From JANLYC01 sp963750495 (GTDB lineage Bacteria > Actinomycetota > Actinomycetes > Propionibacteriales > Nocardioidaceae), in NCBI GenBank assembly GCA_963750495.1, contig CAVVQV010000008.1:496001-560000 (forward strand): 64,000 bases of DNA, read 5' to 3'. This document shows positions 9,109 through 17,744 of the stretch, in pieces. Position 1 is the first letter of the stretch. Each line of letters opens with the position of its first letter. A program made the translations under genes and the position numbers. The notes beneath the pieces were generated by a model. It did not search any database, was not told the DNA's origin, and worked only from the letters and a program-made list of their open reading frames with translations.

Positions 9109-10076
9109 CGTGCCGCTCCCGCACCCTCGACCAGAGCCGTCAGCCGGCGGATGACGGCATCGCGGATCTCGGCGGGCTCGAGGACGACGAGGTCGGGGCC
9201 GTACGACGACAGCTCCTCGGCCAGCGACGACCCGCTCCCGTAGGGCAGCTCGATCTCGGTCCAACCCTCGTCTGCCGGTCGGGACGTGGCGGCGCGGCGG
9301 CGCAGGGCGTCTCCGGCGCCGTGCCGGACCAGCACGCGCGCGGAGCTGTGCGGGTGCGGCGGGGCGAGGCTGGACGCGAGACCCCGGAGGTCGAGGTCGT
9401 CGGGAGCTGTGAAGCTGCCGGCGTCGCCGTCGGGCTCGACACTGCCGTCGATGCGCGACACCCGGAACATCCGCGGCGCCGCACGGTCGCGATCGTGACC
9501 GACGACGTACCAGTGACCATGCCAGGAGACGATGCCCCAGGGTTCGAGGTGCCGACGGGTCGTGTCGGCGTCGCCGGAGCGGCGGTAGGAGAACGTGATC
9601 GGCGTGCGTGACGTCACCGCCGTGAAGACGTCGTCGAAGGCGGGCTCGTCGGTGGCCAGCTGCGGTTCGAGGATAGTCAGGGCGGACTCGTCCACGTCGA
9701 CGCCGCCGGCGCGCAGCTTGCGCAGCCCCTGCGTTGTCGCCGACGCAAGTCGGGCGTGCTGCCACACCCGGGCCGCCAGCCCCACGACCGCGGCCTCATC
9801 GGCCTCGAGACTGATCTCCGGAAGCTCGAAACGCGCCCGGCTCACCCGGTAACCGACCTCGTCGTCGAACGCTTTCTCGATCGTCCCTACCTCGATCGGG
9901 ATCCCGAGGACGCGCAGCTCCTCCTTGTCGCGGTCGAACATGCGGTCGAACGCGTCGTCACCGAGGTCGCGGTAGCCCTCGACCGCCTGGCGGATGCGGT
10001 CCTTCGGGATGAACGTGCGCGCCACGAGCAGGCAGATGGTCAGGTTCATCAGCCGCTCGGCCTTGCGTGCGGTCAC
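9105..10076 (-). CDS. pafB: WYL-domain transcriptional regulator PafB
   Basis: 323 residues from GTG 10076, chosen because GGGAGG is 8 nt upstream and homologues begin just before the KAERLMNL helix; GTG 10100 is an alternative. N-terminal winged helix (residues about 5-60, KAERLMNLTICLLVA), then WYL-type beta domain (TFSYRRSG region) and a WCX tail. Partner of PafC with which it is translationally coupled. Placed as usual after pafA and an FKBP gene. Confidence 0.93.
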   Translation of the reverse strand: MTARKAERLMNLTICLLVARTFIPKDRIRQAVEGYRDLGDDAFDRMFDRDKEELRVLGIPIEVGTIEKAFDDEVGYRVSRARFELPEISLEADEAAVVGLAARVWQHARLASATTQGLRKLRAGGVDVDESALTILEPQLATDEPAFDDVFTAVTSRTPITFSYRRSGDADTTRRHLEPWGIVSWHGHWYVVGHDRDRAAPRMFRVSRIDGSVEPDGDAGSFTAPDDLDLRGLASSLAPPHPHSSARVLVRHGAGDALRRRAATSRPADEGWTEIELPYGSGSSLAEELSSYGPDLVVLEPAEIRDAVIRRLTALVEGAGAAR

Positions 10077-10110
10077 CTGTGCTGCCCTCCCGTCCGCCAC
10101 CTGTCTGACG

Positions 10111-11049
10111 CTAGTTGACGCTGACGATGTCGATCACGAAGATCAGGTCGGCGTTCGGCGGAATGTCCTGTCCGGAGCCGGTCGTACCGTAACCGAGGTC
10201 ACTGGGGATCTCGAGCACGACCCGGGCGCCCGCCTGCTGCCCGACGAGCCCCTGCTGCCAGCCGGCGATGACCCCGGACAGCGAGAACGACGCGGGCTGA
10301 CCCTTCGTGTAGGACTCGTCGAACACCTTGCCGGCCGGATAGATCTGACCGAGGTAGTTGACCGTCAACGACGAGGCCGAGGTGATCGGGGCGCCGCTGC
10401 CCTTCTTGAGGACGGCGATACCGAGCTTGGCGACCTTCTTGGGCAACCCCGGCCGCGTCGTGAAGCCGTGTGGCGTGCCCTTCTTGTCGACAGCGAGCTT
10501 GGGGATCTCGGACTTCGTCAGCATCTGCGGCTTGGCCGGGTTCTGCACCTTGAGGAGGTCGACGACGATGATCAGGCTGTCGCCGCCGCTGACGTCGCCG
10601 CCGTTGCCGGTAGACCCGAAACCATCCGCTGACGGCACCGTGATCAGCACCCGGTCGCCCGCGTGCGCACCCTGGAGACCTTTGTCGAAGCCCTGGATGA
10701 CCTGGTTGACGGTGAAGATGGCGGGCTGACCGTTCTTGTCGAACGTCGTCCCGAACTCGGAACCGTCGCTGGCGTTGATGCCGAGGTAGTTCAGGGTGAC
10801 CTCGGAGTCGCTGGTGACCGCAGGCCCCTTGCCCGGGCCGTCGTCGATGACCTGGCTCTCGAGGGTGGCGAAGGTCGTCGGGGGCTTGAAGGAGACCTCG
10901 GGCTTGCTCCCGGGCGCACCCGTGACGGAGACGTCCGCAATGGTGCCCTTCTTCGCAGTCTGGCCCTCCTCGGGGTTGCTGCCACAGCCCACAAGGACGA
11001 GCAGCAACGGTAGGACGACAACGGCGACGGTACGACGCACGGACAACAC
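10111..11049 (-). CDS. Lipoprotein with two FKBP-type peptidyl-prolyl isomerase domains
   Basis: 312 residues. A hydrophobic leader ends in the lipobox LVGC (Cys around 22), so the protein is anchored outside the membrane. Two FKBP domains follow: the first around residues 80-170 (NQVIQGFDKGLQGAHAGDRV) and the second around 205-312 (GVIAGWQQGLVGQQAGARV, then SDLGYGTTGSG). Each keeps the family core of the proline-isomerase pocket. Start GTG 11049; a GTG three codons in is also possible. FKBP genes next to pafA are common in actinobacteria. Confidence 0.92.
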   Translation of the reverse strand: MLSVRRTVAVVVLPLLLVLVGCGSNPEEGQTAKKGTIADVSVTGAPGSKPEVSFKPPTTFATLESQVIDDGPGKGPAVTSDSEVTLNYLGINASDGSEFGTTFDKNGQPAIFTVNQVIQGFDKGLQGAHAGDRVLITVPSADGFGSTGNGGDVSGGDSLIIVVDLLKVQNPAKPQMLTKSEIPKLAVDKKGTPHGFTTRPGLPKKVAKLGIAVLKKGSGAPITSASSLTVNYLGQIYPAGKVFDESYTKGQPASFSLSGVIAGWQQGLVGQQAGARVVLEIPSDLGYGTTGSGQDIPPNADLIFVIDIVSVN

Positions 11050-11164
11050 CTCGCGGATCGGTTTCGGCCCGGTGGCCGATGGGGAGAGCGACGGGACAGC
11101 CTAACCCAGTCGCGGGCCTCGTCCGTCAGCAGGCGGGCCGACGCCGTGTCGTCACCGCCGGCCG

Positions 11165-12526
11165 CTACATCGACTCGATCAGCCGCTCGACGCGCTCGTC
11201 GTGTGACCGGAAGGGGTCCTTGCAGAGCACGGTGCGTTGGGCCTGGTCGTTCAGCTTGAGGTGGACCCAGTCCACCGTGAAGTCCCGGCGGCGCTCCTGC
11301 GCCCGGCGGATGAACTCGCCGCGCAGCCGCGCCCGCGTGGTCTGCGGCGGCACGGACTTGGCCTCGAAGACCGTGAGGTCGTTCGTGATGCGAGCGACGG
11401 CCCCGCGCTTCTCCAGCAGGTAGTAGAGGCCGCGGTTGCGGTGGATGTCGTGGTAGGCGAGGTCGAGCTGGGCCACGCGTGCCGAGGACAGACTGAGACC
11501 GTGTTGAGCCCGGTAGCGCTCGATCAGCCGGTACTTGATGACCCAGTCGATCTCCCGCTCCACGAGGCTCAGGTCGTCGCTCTCGACCGCTTTCAGGCTG
11601 CGTTCCCACAGGTCGAGGGCTGCGTCGACGGTCGGGGTGTGCAGCTCGCGTCGGTCGACGAAGTCGACAGCCTTGCTCAGGTACTCGTTCTGGATGTCGA
11701 GCGCGGAGGCGTCGCGGCCGTTCGCCAGCCGGACCTTCCGCTGTCCGGTCATGTCGTGCGAGATCTCGCGGATCGCCCGGATCGGGTTCTCCATGGTCAT
11801 GTCGCGCAGCACGACCCCTGCCTCGATCATGCGCAGGACCAGGTCGGTCGTCGCCACCTTGAGCATGGTGGTCGTCTCGCTCATGTTGGAGTCACCGACG
11901 ATCACGTGCAGCCGACGGAACCGCTCGGCGTCGGCGTGCGGCTCGTCGCGCGTGTTGATGATCGGGCGGGAGCGTGTGGTCGCGCTCGACACGCCCTCCC
12001 AGATGTGCTCGGCGCGTTGGCTGACCGAGTAGATCGCTCCCCGCGGGGTCTGCAGCACCTTGCCCGCCCCGCAGATGATCTGCCGGCTCACCAGGAACGG
12101 GATGAGCACATCGGCCAGCCGGGCGAACTCGCCGTGCCGTCCCACCAGGTAGTTCTCGTGACAGCCGTAGGAGTTGCCGGCCGAGTCGGTGTTGTTCTTG
12201 AACAGGTAGACGTCGCCGGCGATGCCCTCTTCACGGAGCCGACGCTCGGCGTCGACCAGCAGGCCCTCGAGCACCCGCTCCCCCGCCTTGTCGTGCGCGA
12301 CGAGATCAGTGACGGAGTCGCACTCGGGGGTGGCGTACTCCGGGTGGCTGCCGACGTCAAGGTAGAGGCGGGCGCCGTTGCGGAGGAAGACGTTGCTGGA
12401 TCGGCCCCACGACACGACCCTGCGGAACAGGTAGCGGGCGACCTCGTCCGGAGAGAGACGGCGCGCACCCTTGAAGGTGCACGTCACGCCGTACTCGTTC
12501 TCGATCCCGAAGATGCGTCGGTCCAC
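11165..12526 (-). CDS. pafA: Pup-protein ligase PafA
   Basis: 453 residues, glutamine-synthetase-like fold. FGIENEYGV (ATP/metal-binding Glu residues 9 and 11) and the catalytic Asp57 in LYLDVGSHPEYATPE are present. PafA uses ATP to join the C-terminal glutamate of Pup to lysines of target proteins, marking them for the proteasome. The absence of the long Dop loop after the first motif and the Asp at position 57 distinguish it from the dop product also found in this window. Confidence 0.97.
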   Translation of the reverse strand: MDRRIFGIENEYGVTCTFKGARRLSPDEVARYLFRRVVSWGRSSNVFLRNGARLYLDVGSHPEYATPECDSVTDLVAHDKAGERVLEGLLVDAERRLREEGIAGDVYLFKNNTDSAGNSYGCHENYLVGRHGEFARLADVLIPFLVSRQIICGAGKVLQTPRGAIYSVSQRAEHIWEGVSSATTRSRPIINTRDEPHADAERFRRLHVIVGDSNMSETTTMLKVATTDLVLRMIEAGVVLRDMTMENPIRAIREISHDMTGQRKVRLANGRDASALDIQNEYLSKAVDFVDRRELHTPTVDAALDLWERSLKAVESDDLSLVEREIDWVIKYRLIERYRAQHGLSLSSARVAQLDLAYHDIHRNRGLYYLLEKRGAVARITNDLTVFEAKSVPPQTTRARLRGEFIRRAQERRRDFTVDWVHLKLNDQAQRTVLCKDPFRSHDERVERLIESM

Positions 12527-12602
12527 GTCCTCAGCCTATGTCAGAACGGGGCTCACAGGTCCCAGCCTGAGAGGACTGGTCAGGAAAGGTGTCCAGCCGG
12601 AG

Positions 12603-13169
12603 TCACAGGAGACCGGCGTGGTCGAGCCCGAGATAGACGAGGTCGCTGCCGGTCATGGCGCCCGCGCGGAGCTGCGCCCGAACGTCGGAAATGTCGAGAA
12701 CGACGGGCTCGCAGTCCTCGAAGTCGTCGAGCAGCTGTACGCCGGACGCGACACAGTTGCGGGCGATCACCACGTGCCGTTGCCCGGTCGAGAACGTGGC
12801 CCGCGCGGTGACGACGTGTTCGAGGTCGGTGCTGACATAACCCGTCTCTTCGGTGAGCTCGCGCGCGGCCGCCTCGAGAAACGTCTCGCCTCGGTCCACG
12901 AACCCGCCCGGGATGTTGAGCACCACCCGATCAGGGCCTGGCCTGAACTGACGGACGCAGACCAGGCGCCCGTCAGGGGTCAGGGCCAGCACTCCCACGC
13001 TGTGACCGCCGCCGAACATCTCCCAGATCGCCTCGCGCCCGTCGGGGAGCCGGTAGGTGCGACGGCTGACGCGAATCCACCCGTCGTGGATCACCTCGTC
13101 GTCGCCGATGACCTCCCAGCGGCGCTCGTCGTCGGTGGGACGTGGCTCAGCCGGGAACGCCTCAGCCAT
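12603..13169 (-). CDS. Nudix hydrolase (ADP-ribose pyrophosphatase-like)
   Basis: 188 residues. A perfect Nudix box runs from GFVDRGE through AARELTEETGY (G-x5-E-x7-REUxEExGU). The N-terminal part (WEVIGDDEVIHDGWIRVSRR) resembles ADP-sugar pyrophosphatases, which hydrolyse nucleoside diphosphate linkages in the cytosol. ATG 13169 lies inside the end of prcA (8 nt overlap), so translation is probably coupled to the proteasome alpha subunit. Its place between prcA and pafA is not the arrangement I know from mycobacteria. Substrate is not assignable from sequence. Confidence 0.87.
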   Translation of the reverse strand: MAEAFPAEPRPTDDERRWEVIGDDEVIHDGWIRVSRRTYRLPDGREAIWEMFGGGHSVGVLALTPDGRLVCVRQFRPGPDRVVLNIPGGFVDRGETFLEAAARELTEETGYVSTDLEHVVTARATFSTGQRHVVIARNCVASGVQLLDDFEDCEPVVLDISDVRAQLRAGAMTGSDLVYLGLDHAGLL

Positions 13170-14040
13170 CCGAACGGGTCGAACCCGGGTCGTCGGGCAG
13201 GTCGCCCAGCTCGTCAGCAGGGTCGGTCGGCTGGTCCGCGGTGCCCGTCGTGGAGCCGAGGTCCGGGGAGCCGGTGTCGGTCGTGGTGGGCACAGTAGGT
13301 CCGTCGTCCGGAGCGGCAGGCCCATCGTCCGGAGCCGTCTCTGCGGTCTGCGAGAACAGGTCGGCCAGGCGGGCGTCGGTGAGCCGGCGGAACTTGCGCG
13401 GCTGGCTGCGGGTGCGGTCGAGCACCGCGACCTCGAGCCGCTCACGGTTGACCTCGCGCGTGGTCGTGCCCTCGTGCCCCAGCGCGTCGACGGCGAGGCG
13501 GAGCGCGGCGGCGAGGCCGAGCCCGTCGCTGTAATGGCCCTCGAGGTACTCGTTGACAGGCTCGACGGCGCCACCCATCACGGCATACCCCTGGACGTCG
13601 GCGACCGACCCGTCGTAGGTGAGGCGGTAGATCTGGTCGTCTGCCGCGCTGTCGCCGACCTCGGCGACGAAGATCTCGACCTCGTACGGCTTCTCCCCGC
13701 CGGACGAGAAAATCGTGCCCAGAGTCTGCGCGTAGGCGTTGGCCAGACCGCGCCCGGTAACGTCGCGGCGGTCGTAGGAGTAGCCCCGCATGTCGGCGAG
13801 GCGCACGCCGGCGATGCGGAGGTTCTCGAACTCGTTGTAGCGACCGACCGCGGCGAAGGCGAGCCGGTCATAGAGCTCCGACACCTTGTGCAGCGACGGC
13901 GAGGTGTTCTCGGACGCGAAAAGCAGACCGTCGGCGTACTGCAGCACGACCAGGCTCCGCCCGCGGGCGATGCCCTTGCGGGCGAAGTCAGCCCGGTCCT
14001 TCATCAGCTGCTCGGGTGAGACGTAGAACGGCATCGACAT
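13162..14040 (-). CDS. prcA: 20S proteasome alpha subunit PrcA
   Basis: 292 residues. The N-terminal gate segment (MSMPFYVSPEQLMKDRADFA) and the body with ARGRSLVVLQYADGLLFASEN and RIAGVRLADMRGYSYDRRDVTGRGLANAYA match actinobacterial alpha subunits, which form the outer rings of the core particle. After about residue 235 it carries a 55-residue tail rich in Asp, Pro, Thr and Gly, longer and more acidic than the tail I would expect. Start ATG 14040 (GGAG 11 nt upstream) or ATG 14034. Confidence 0.96.
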   Translation of the reverse strand: MSMPFYVSPEQLMKDRADFARKGIARGRSLVVLQYADGLLFASENTSPSLHKVSELYDRLAFAAVGRYNEFENLRIAGVRLADMRGYSYDRRDVTGRGLANAYAQTLGTIFSSGGEKPYEVEIFVAEVGDSAADDQIYRLTYDGSVADVQGYAVMGGAVEPVNEYLEGHYSDGLGLAAALRLAVDALGHEGTTTREVNRERLEVAVLDRTRSQPRKFRRLTDARLADLFSQTAETAPDDGPAAPDDGPTVPTTTDTGSPDLGSTTGTADQPTDPADELGDLPDDPGSTRSDG

Positions 14041-14069
14041 GGTGGTGAGGGCTCCTGGGCGTCTGGCGG

Positions 14070-14906
14070 CTAGGTCAGCGGTGCAGCGGGGCCGTCGGGG
14101 CGCTGCATCCGGGCGGCGATGATCTCGTCGGCGACCTCGGCGATCTCGGCGTCGTCGACCCGGGCGAAGCCGTCGGCGGTGACCATCGTGACCACCGGGA
14201 AGATGCGCCGGGTCAGATCGGGCCCTCCGGTCGCGGAGTCGTCGTCGGCAGCGTCGTACAGGGCCTGGACGGTCGCCGTGACGCACTCGCGCGCGGACAG
14301 GTCGTCGCGATACAGCTTCTTGAGGGACCCACGGGCGAACATCGACCCGGACCCCACCGAGTGGAACGCCTGCTCCTCGTAGCGCCCACCCGTCGCGTCG
14401 TAGGAGAAGATGCGACCGACCCCGATGTGCGGGTCGAAGCCCGCGAACAAAGGCACGACGGCCAGCCCCTGCATCGCCATCCCGAGGTTGCTGCGGATCA
14501 GTGAGGCGAGGCGGTTGGCCTTGCCGTCAAGGGACAGCGTGGTGCCCTCGATCTTCTCGTAGTGCTCGAGCTCGACCTGGAACAGCCTCACCATCTCTAC
14601 CGCGATCCCGGCGGCCCCGGCGATGCCGACGCACGAGTACTCGTCGGCCGGGAAGACCTTCTGGATGTCGCGCTGGGCGATGATGTTGCCCATCGTGGCC
14701 CGCCGGTCGCCGGCCATCACGACCCCACCGGGGAACGTGGCCGCGACGATCGTCGTCCCGTGCGGCGTCTCCGGCACGGTGCCGGCCAACGGCGTGCGGC
14801 GCCCAGGCAACATCTCAGGTGCCTGGGCGGCGAGGAAGTCCGCGAAGGACGAGCTGCCGGGGGTGAGATAGGCGCTGGGAAGGCGTGAGTCGCTCACAGG
14901 CCTCAC
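14070..14906 (-). CDS. prcB: 20S proteasome beta subunit PrcB
   Basis: 278 residues. The propeptide ends at HG and the mature chain should start at Thr51 (TTIVAATFPGG), the catalytic N-terminal nucleophile; GDRRAT and GSGSMFARGSLKKLY follow. It forms the inner rings of the core particle. GTG 14906 overlaps the pup stop by 4 nt (GTGA); a second GTG at 14897 with GAGG close upstream is an alternative start and would shorten the propeptide by three residues. Confidence 0.97.
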   Translation of the reverse strand: MRPVSDSRLPSAYLTPGSSSFADFLAAQAPEMLPGRRTPLAGTVPETPHGTTIVAATFPGGVVMAGDRRATMGNIIAQRDIQKVFPADEYSCVGIAGAAGIAVEMVRLFQVELEHYEKIEGTTLSLDGKANRLASLIRSNLGMAMQGLAVVPLFAGFDPHIGVGRIFSYDATGGRYEEQAFHSVGSGSMFARGSLKKLYRDDLSARECVTATVQALYDAADDDSATGGPDLTRRIFPVVTMVTADGFARVDDAEIAEVADEIIAARMQRPDGPAAPLT

Positions 14907-15112
14907 TGTCCGCCCTTCTGCACGAAGCCGCGCACGAACTCCTCGGCGTTGGACTCGAGCACCTCGTCGATGTCGTCGAGGATCGCGTCGACGTCGTCGT
15001 CGAGCTTCTCCTTGCGTTCGGCCGCGGCATCACTCGGTGCCTCTTCGAGCGGCGCCTCGTCCTCCGTGGACTTGCGCGTGGTCTTGTGCTGCTGGCCGCC
15101 TTCGCGTGCCAT
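14903..15112 (-). CDS. pup: Prokaryotic ubiquitin-like protein Pup
   Basis: 69 residues, rich in Glu/Asp/Lys and low in hydrophobics, with the predicted coiled-coil segment KLDDDVDAILDDIDEVLE that binds the Mpa/ARC N-terminal helices. The chain ends in GGQ, so it needs deamidation by Dop before ligation. ATG 15112 is preceded at 7 nt by a strong GGAGG. An ATG 30 nt upstream is out of register with that site and is rejected. Followed by prcB with a 4 nt overlap. Confidence 0.98.
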   Translation of the reverse strand: MAREGGQQHKTTRKSTEDEAPLEEAPSDAAAERKEKLDDDVDAILDDIDEVLESNAEEFVRGFVQKGGQ

Positions 15113-15260
15113 CGCCCACCTCCTTCTCGTCACCGGCGCCACCGACTGCGTGGGTGCCGCCTCAACCGGAGCAAACGCTCCGAACGAGCGAATTCATCCT
15201 TGCACTGGAGACCCTACCCGTGCGGCCGCTTCCACCTGCACAGATAGGCACGGGTCGTGT

Positions 15261-16766
15261 TCATGCCGTGATCGCGGCGAAGAGCTCCTCGGCGGTCTTG
15301 CAGCGGTCCAGGAGCTCACCGACGTGCTGGCGGGTACCGCGCGTGGGCTCCATCGTCGGGATCCGCTGCAGCGAGTCCCGACCGGGCAGGTCGAAGATCA
15401 CCGAGTCCCATGACGCGGCCGCGATCCGGTCCGGGTACTGGGCCAGGCAGCGGCCCCGGAAGTACGCCCGGGTGTCCTCGGGTGGAGTCGTGACGGCCCT
15501 GACCACTTCCTCGTCGGTGAGCAGTCGTTCGATCGAACCGCGCGCCACGAGCCGGCCGTACAGGCCCTTGTCGCGACGCAGGTCGGCGTACTGCAGGTCG
15601 ATGAGGTGCAGCTTGGGGTCGTCCCAGTTGAGGTTGTCGCGGTCGCGGTAGGACTCCAGCAGCGCCAGCTTGGCCACCCAGTCGAGCTGGTGACGGCACT
15701 CCATCGGGTCGCGCCGCAATGCCTCCAGCGTCGATCCCCAGCGCTCGAGGATGTCGGCCGTCTGGTCGTCGACATCGTCACCCATCGTGTCGGCGACGTA
15801 GGCGTGGGCGATGTCGAGGTAGATCTCCTGCAGGTCGAGTGCCGTCACCTGACGGCCGTCCTTGAGCTTGATCAGGTGCTTGAGGCTGATGTCGTGCGAG
15901 ACCTGGTGCAGCTCGTTGATCGCCCCGTCGATGGCCAGGTCGGCGCTGATCGCACGGTCCTCGATCATCGCCAGGACCAACGACGTGGTGCCGACCTTCA
16001 GGTAGGTCGAGATCTCGGCGAGGTTCGCGTCGCCGATGATGACGTGCAGCCGCCGGTACTTCTCGGGATCGGCATGGGGCTCGTCCCGGGTGTTGACGAT
16101 CGGACGCTTCAGGGTGGTCTCGAGACCGACTTCGACCTCGAAGTAGTCAGCCCGCTGGCTGATCTGGAAGCCGTGCTTGGCGCCGTCCTGGCCGATCCCG
16201 ACGCGTCCGGCACCGCAGATCACCTGTCGGCTCACGAAGAACGGGGTGATGTGGCGGACGATGTCGGGGAACGGTGTCGACCGCTGCATCAGGTAGTTCT
16301 CGTGGGCGCCGTACGACGCGCCCTTGTTGTCGGTGTTGTTCTTGTAGAGCACCAGCGGGTTCTGGCCCGGTATCGAGACCGAGGCGGCCGCCCCCGACAC
16401 GATCAGCTCCCCCGCCTTGTCCCAGAGCACGATGTCGCGCGGATTGGTGCACTCGGGAGTCGAGTACTCCGGGTGGGCGTGGTCGACGTACAACCGAGCC
16501 CCGTTGGTCAGGATGAGGTTGGCGAGGCCGACGTCCTCATCGGTGAGCTGGCTCGGGTCGGCGGCGCCCCGGCTGAGGTCGAAGCCGCGGGCGTCCCGGA
16601 GCGGGCTCTCCTCCTCGAAGTCCCAGCGTGCCCGTCGCGACCGCTGGCTGGTCGACGCATAGGCGTTGACCAGCTGGGACGACGTGAGCATCGGGTTGGC
16701 CGACGGGGTGCCGAGGACATGGATGCCGAACTCGGTCTCGGTTCCCATGATCCGCCGCACCGTCAT
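15261..16766 (-). CDS. dop: Deamidase/depupylase of Pup (Dop)
   Basis: 501 residues. MGTETEFGI near the N-terminus supplies the nucleotide/metal Glu residues and Asp95 in RLYVDHAHPEYSTPEC corresponds to the catalytic Asp. The segment at residues 40-80 (about 40 residues between the first strand and LANLIL) is the Dop-specific loop absent from PafA. Dop converts Pup-Gln to Pup-Glu and removes Pup from substrates. 148 nt separate it from pup, so pup probably has its own promoter. Confidence 0.97.
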   Translation of the reverse strand: MTVRRIMGTETEFGIHVLGTPSANPMLTSSQLVNAYASTSQRSRRARWDFEEESPLRDARGFDLSRGAADPSQLTDEDVGLANLILTNGARLYVDHAHPEYSTPECTNPRDIVLWDKAGELIVSGAAASVSIPGQNPLVLYKNNTDNKGASYGAHENYLMQRSTPFPDIVRHITPFFVSRQVICGAGRVGIGQDGAKHGFQISQRADYFEVEVGLETTLKRPIVNTRDEPHADPEKYRRLHVIIGDANLAEISTYLKVGTTSLVLAMIEDRAISADLAIDGAINELHQVSHDISLKHLIKLKDGRQVTALDLQEIYLDIAHAYVADTMGDDVDDQTADILERWGSTLEALRRDPMECRHQLDWVAKLALLESYRDRDNLNWDDPKLHLIDLQYADLRRDKGLYGRLVARGSIERLLTDEEVVRAVTTPPEDTRAYFRGRCLAQYPDRIAAASWDSVIFDLPGRDSLQRIPTMEPTRGTRQHVGELLDRCKTAEELFAAITA

Positions 16767-16810
16767 GAGTGCAGCCTACGGGGCGGCCGAATGACGCGAC
16801 CGCGGCGGGC

Positions 16811-16969
16811 TCAGTACATCCGGTGACGGTTGCCGGGACCGTTCGCCAGCCGCTCGTCGACCTGGTCGAGCCGACGTCGTTCGTGCGATACACGGACGGG
16901 CTTCTCACGCTGGGGCGTGTAGATGAGGGCCGCCGTCAGGACGAGGAACACGATTACCGCAAGCGTCAT
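16811..16969 (-). CDS. Small single-pass membrane protein of unknown function
   Basis: 52 residues from ATG 16969, preceded by GGGAGG at 4 nt, an excellent ribosome-binding site. The N-terminal helix LAVIVFLVLTAALIY is followed by a strongly basic, hydrophilic tail rich in Arg, Glu and Asp. I recognise no family. It lies 44 nt upstream of dop in the same direction, so it may be in the dop transcript. The long extension upstream in this frame is rejected because it lacks coding character. Confidence 0.6.
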   Translation of the reverse strand: MTLAVIVFLVLTAALIYTPQREKPVRVSHERRRLDQVDERLANGPGNRHRMY

Positions 16970-17171
16970 GACGCCTCCCGTCCGACCCGGAGGCCGGCTG
17001 ATGCCCGGCAGGTACCGGTGGATCCAGGGTACTGCGTTCGTCCGGCTTTCCCCACAGTTCAGCCGATGAGACTCGACGAGCCGGCCCACAAGGCTCGACG
17101 AGCCGCTGAGGCTCGCTGCTCGCCAACGGGCAGCCTCGATCGCCCGGAGCGCAACGTGACACGATGACCGC

Positions 17172-17741
17172 GTGCGTGTGTTGGTCGTCCCGCTGATGGT
17201 CCTGGCCCTGACGTGTGCCGCTTGCAGCAGTGGCTCCACCCCGGACGACGCCGGGAACACGGGCTCGAGGCGGTCCGAGCCGACCACCGACCAGGAGTCC
17301 GTCACGGTCACCAGTACGGACTTCACCGACGGCACCCCGCTCGACAAGAGTCTCAGCTGCGACGGCCCGGGCCTTTCCCCTGCACTGGAGTGGGACGGCG
17401 TGCCTGCGTCGGCGCAGTCGCTGGCGCTGGTGGTGGCCGACCCGGACGCCCCGGGAGCGACGTACTACCACTGGCTCGTCGTCGACATCCCGGCCACGGT
17501 CGACCACGTGTCCGCCGGACACTCACCGATCGGCGGGGTCGAGGCGACCAACTCAGCGGGACGACTGGGCTACACGCCACCGTGCCCGCCGTCTGGTGTG
17601 CATCACTACCGGTTCACCGTGTACGCCCTGGCGAAGCCGACGGGACTGCAGAGCGGCGCAGATGTGACGACCACCATCGACGCGATCGGCACGCGGGCCA
17701 TCGCCAGCGGCACCCTTGTCGGCACGTACTCGCGGGGCTGA
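17172..17741 (+). CDS. YbhB/YbcL-type PEBP lipoprotein (Raf kinase inhibitor-like)
   Basis: 189 residues. The PEBP fold is shown by SCDGPGLSPALEWDGVP, LALVVADPDAPGATYYHWLVVDIP and PCPPSGVHHYRFTVYAL, the ligand-pocket motifs of phosphatidylethanolamine-binding proteins. The leader VLALTCAAC looks like a lipoprotein signal but the -3 position of the lipobox is Cys rather than Leu/Val, so lipidation is likely but not certain. Function of bacterial members is poorly known. Start GTG 17172. The APH-like gene starts 4 nt after its stop. Confidence 0.87.
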   Translation: MRVLVVPLMVLALTCAACSSGSTPDDAGNTGSRRSEPTTDQESVTVTSTDFTDGTPLDKSLSCDGPGLSPALEWDGVPASAQSLALVVADPDAPGATYYHWLVVDIPATVDHVSAGHSPIGGVEATNSAGRLGYTPPCPPSGVHHYRFTVYALAKPTGLQSGADVTTTIDAIGTRAIASGTLVGTYSRG

Positions 17742-17744
17742 CCG

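Noticed and set aside
15167..15182. Terminator between dop and pup
   Set aside because: CGGAGC-AAAC-GCTCCG-like stem is only 6 bp without a T-run and lies upstream of pup, so it is not convincing as a terminator.
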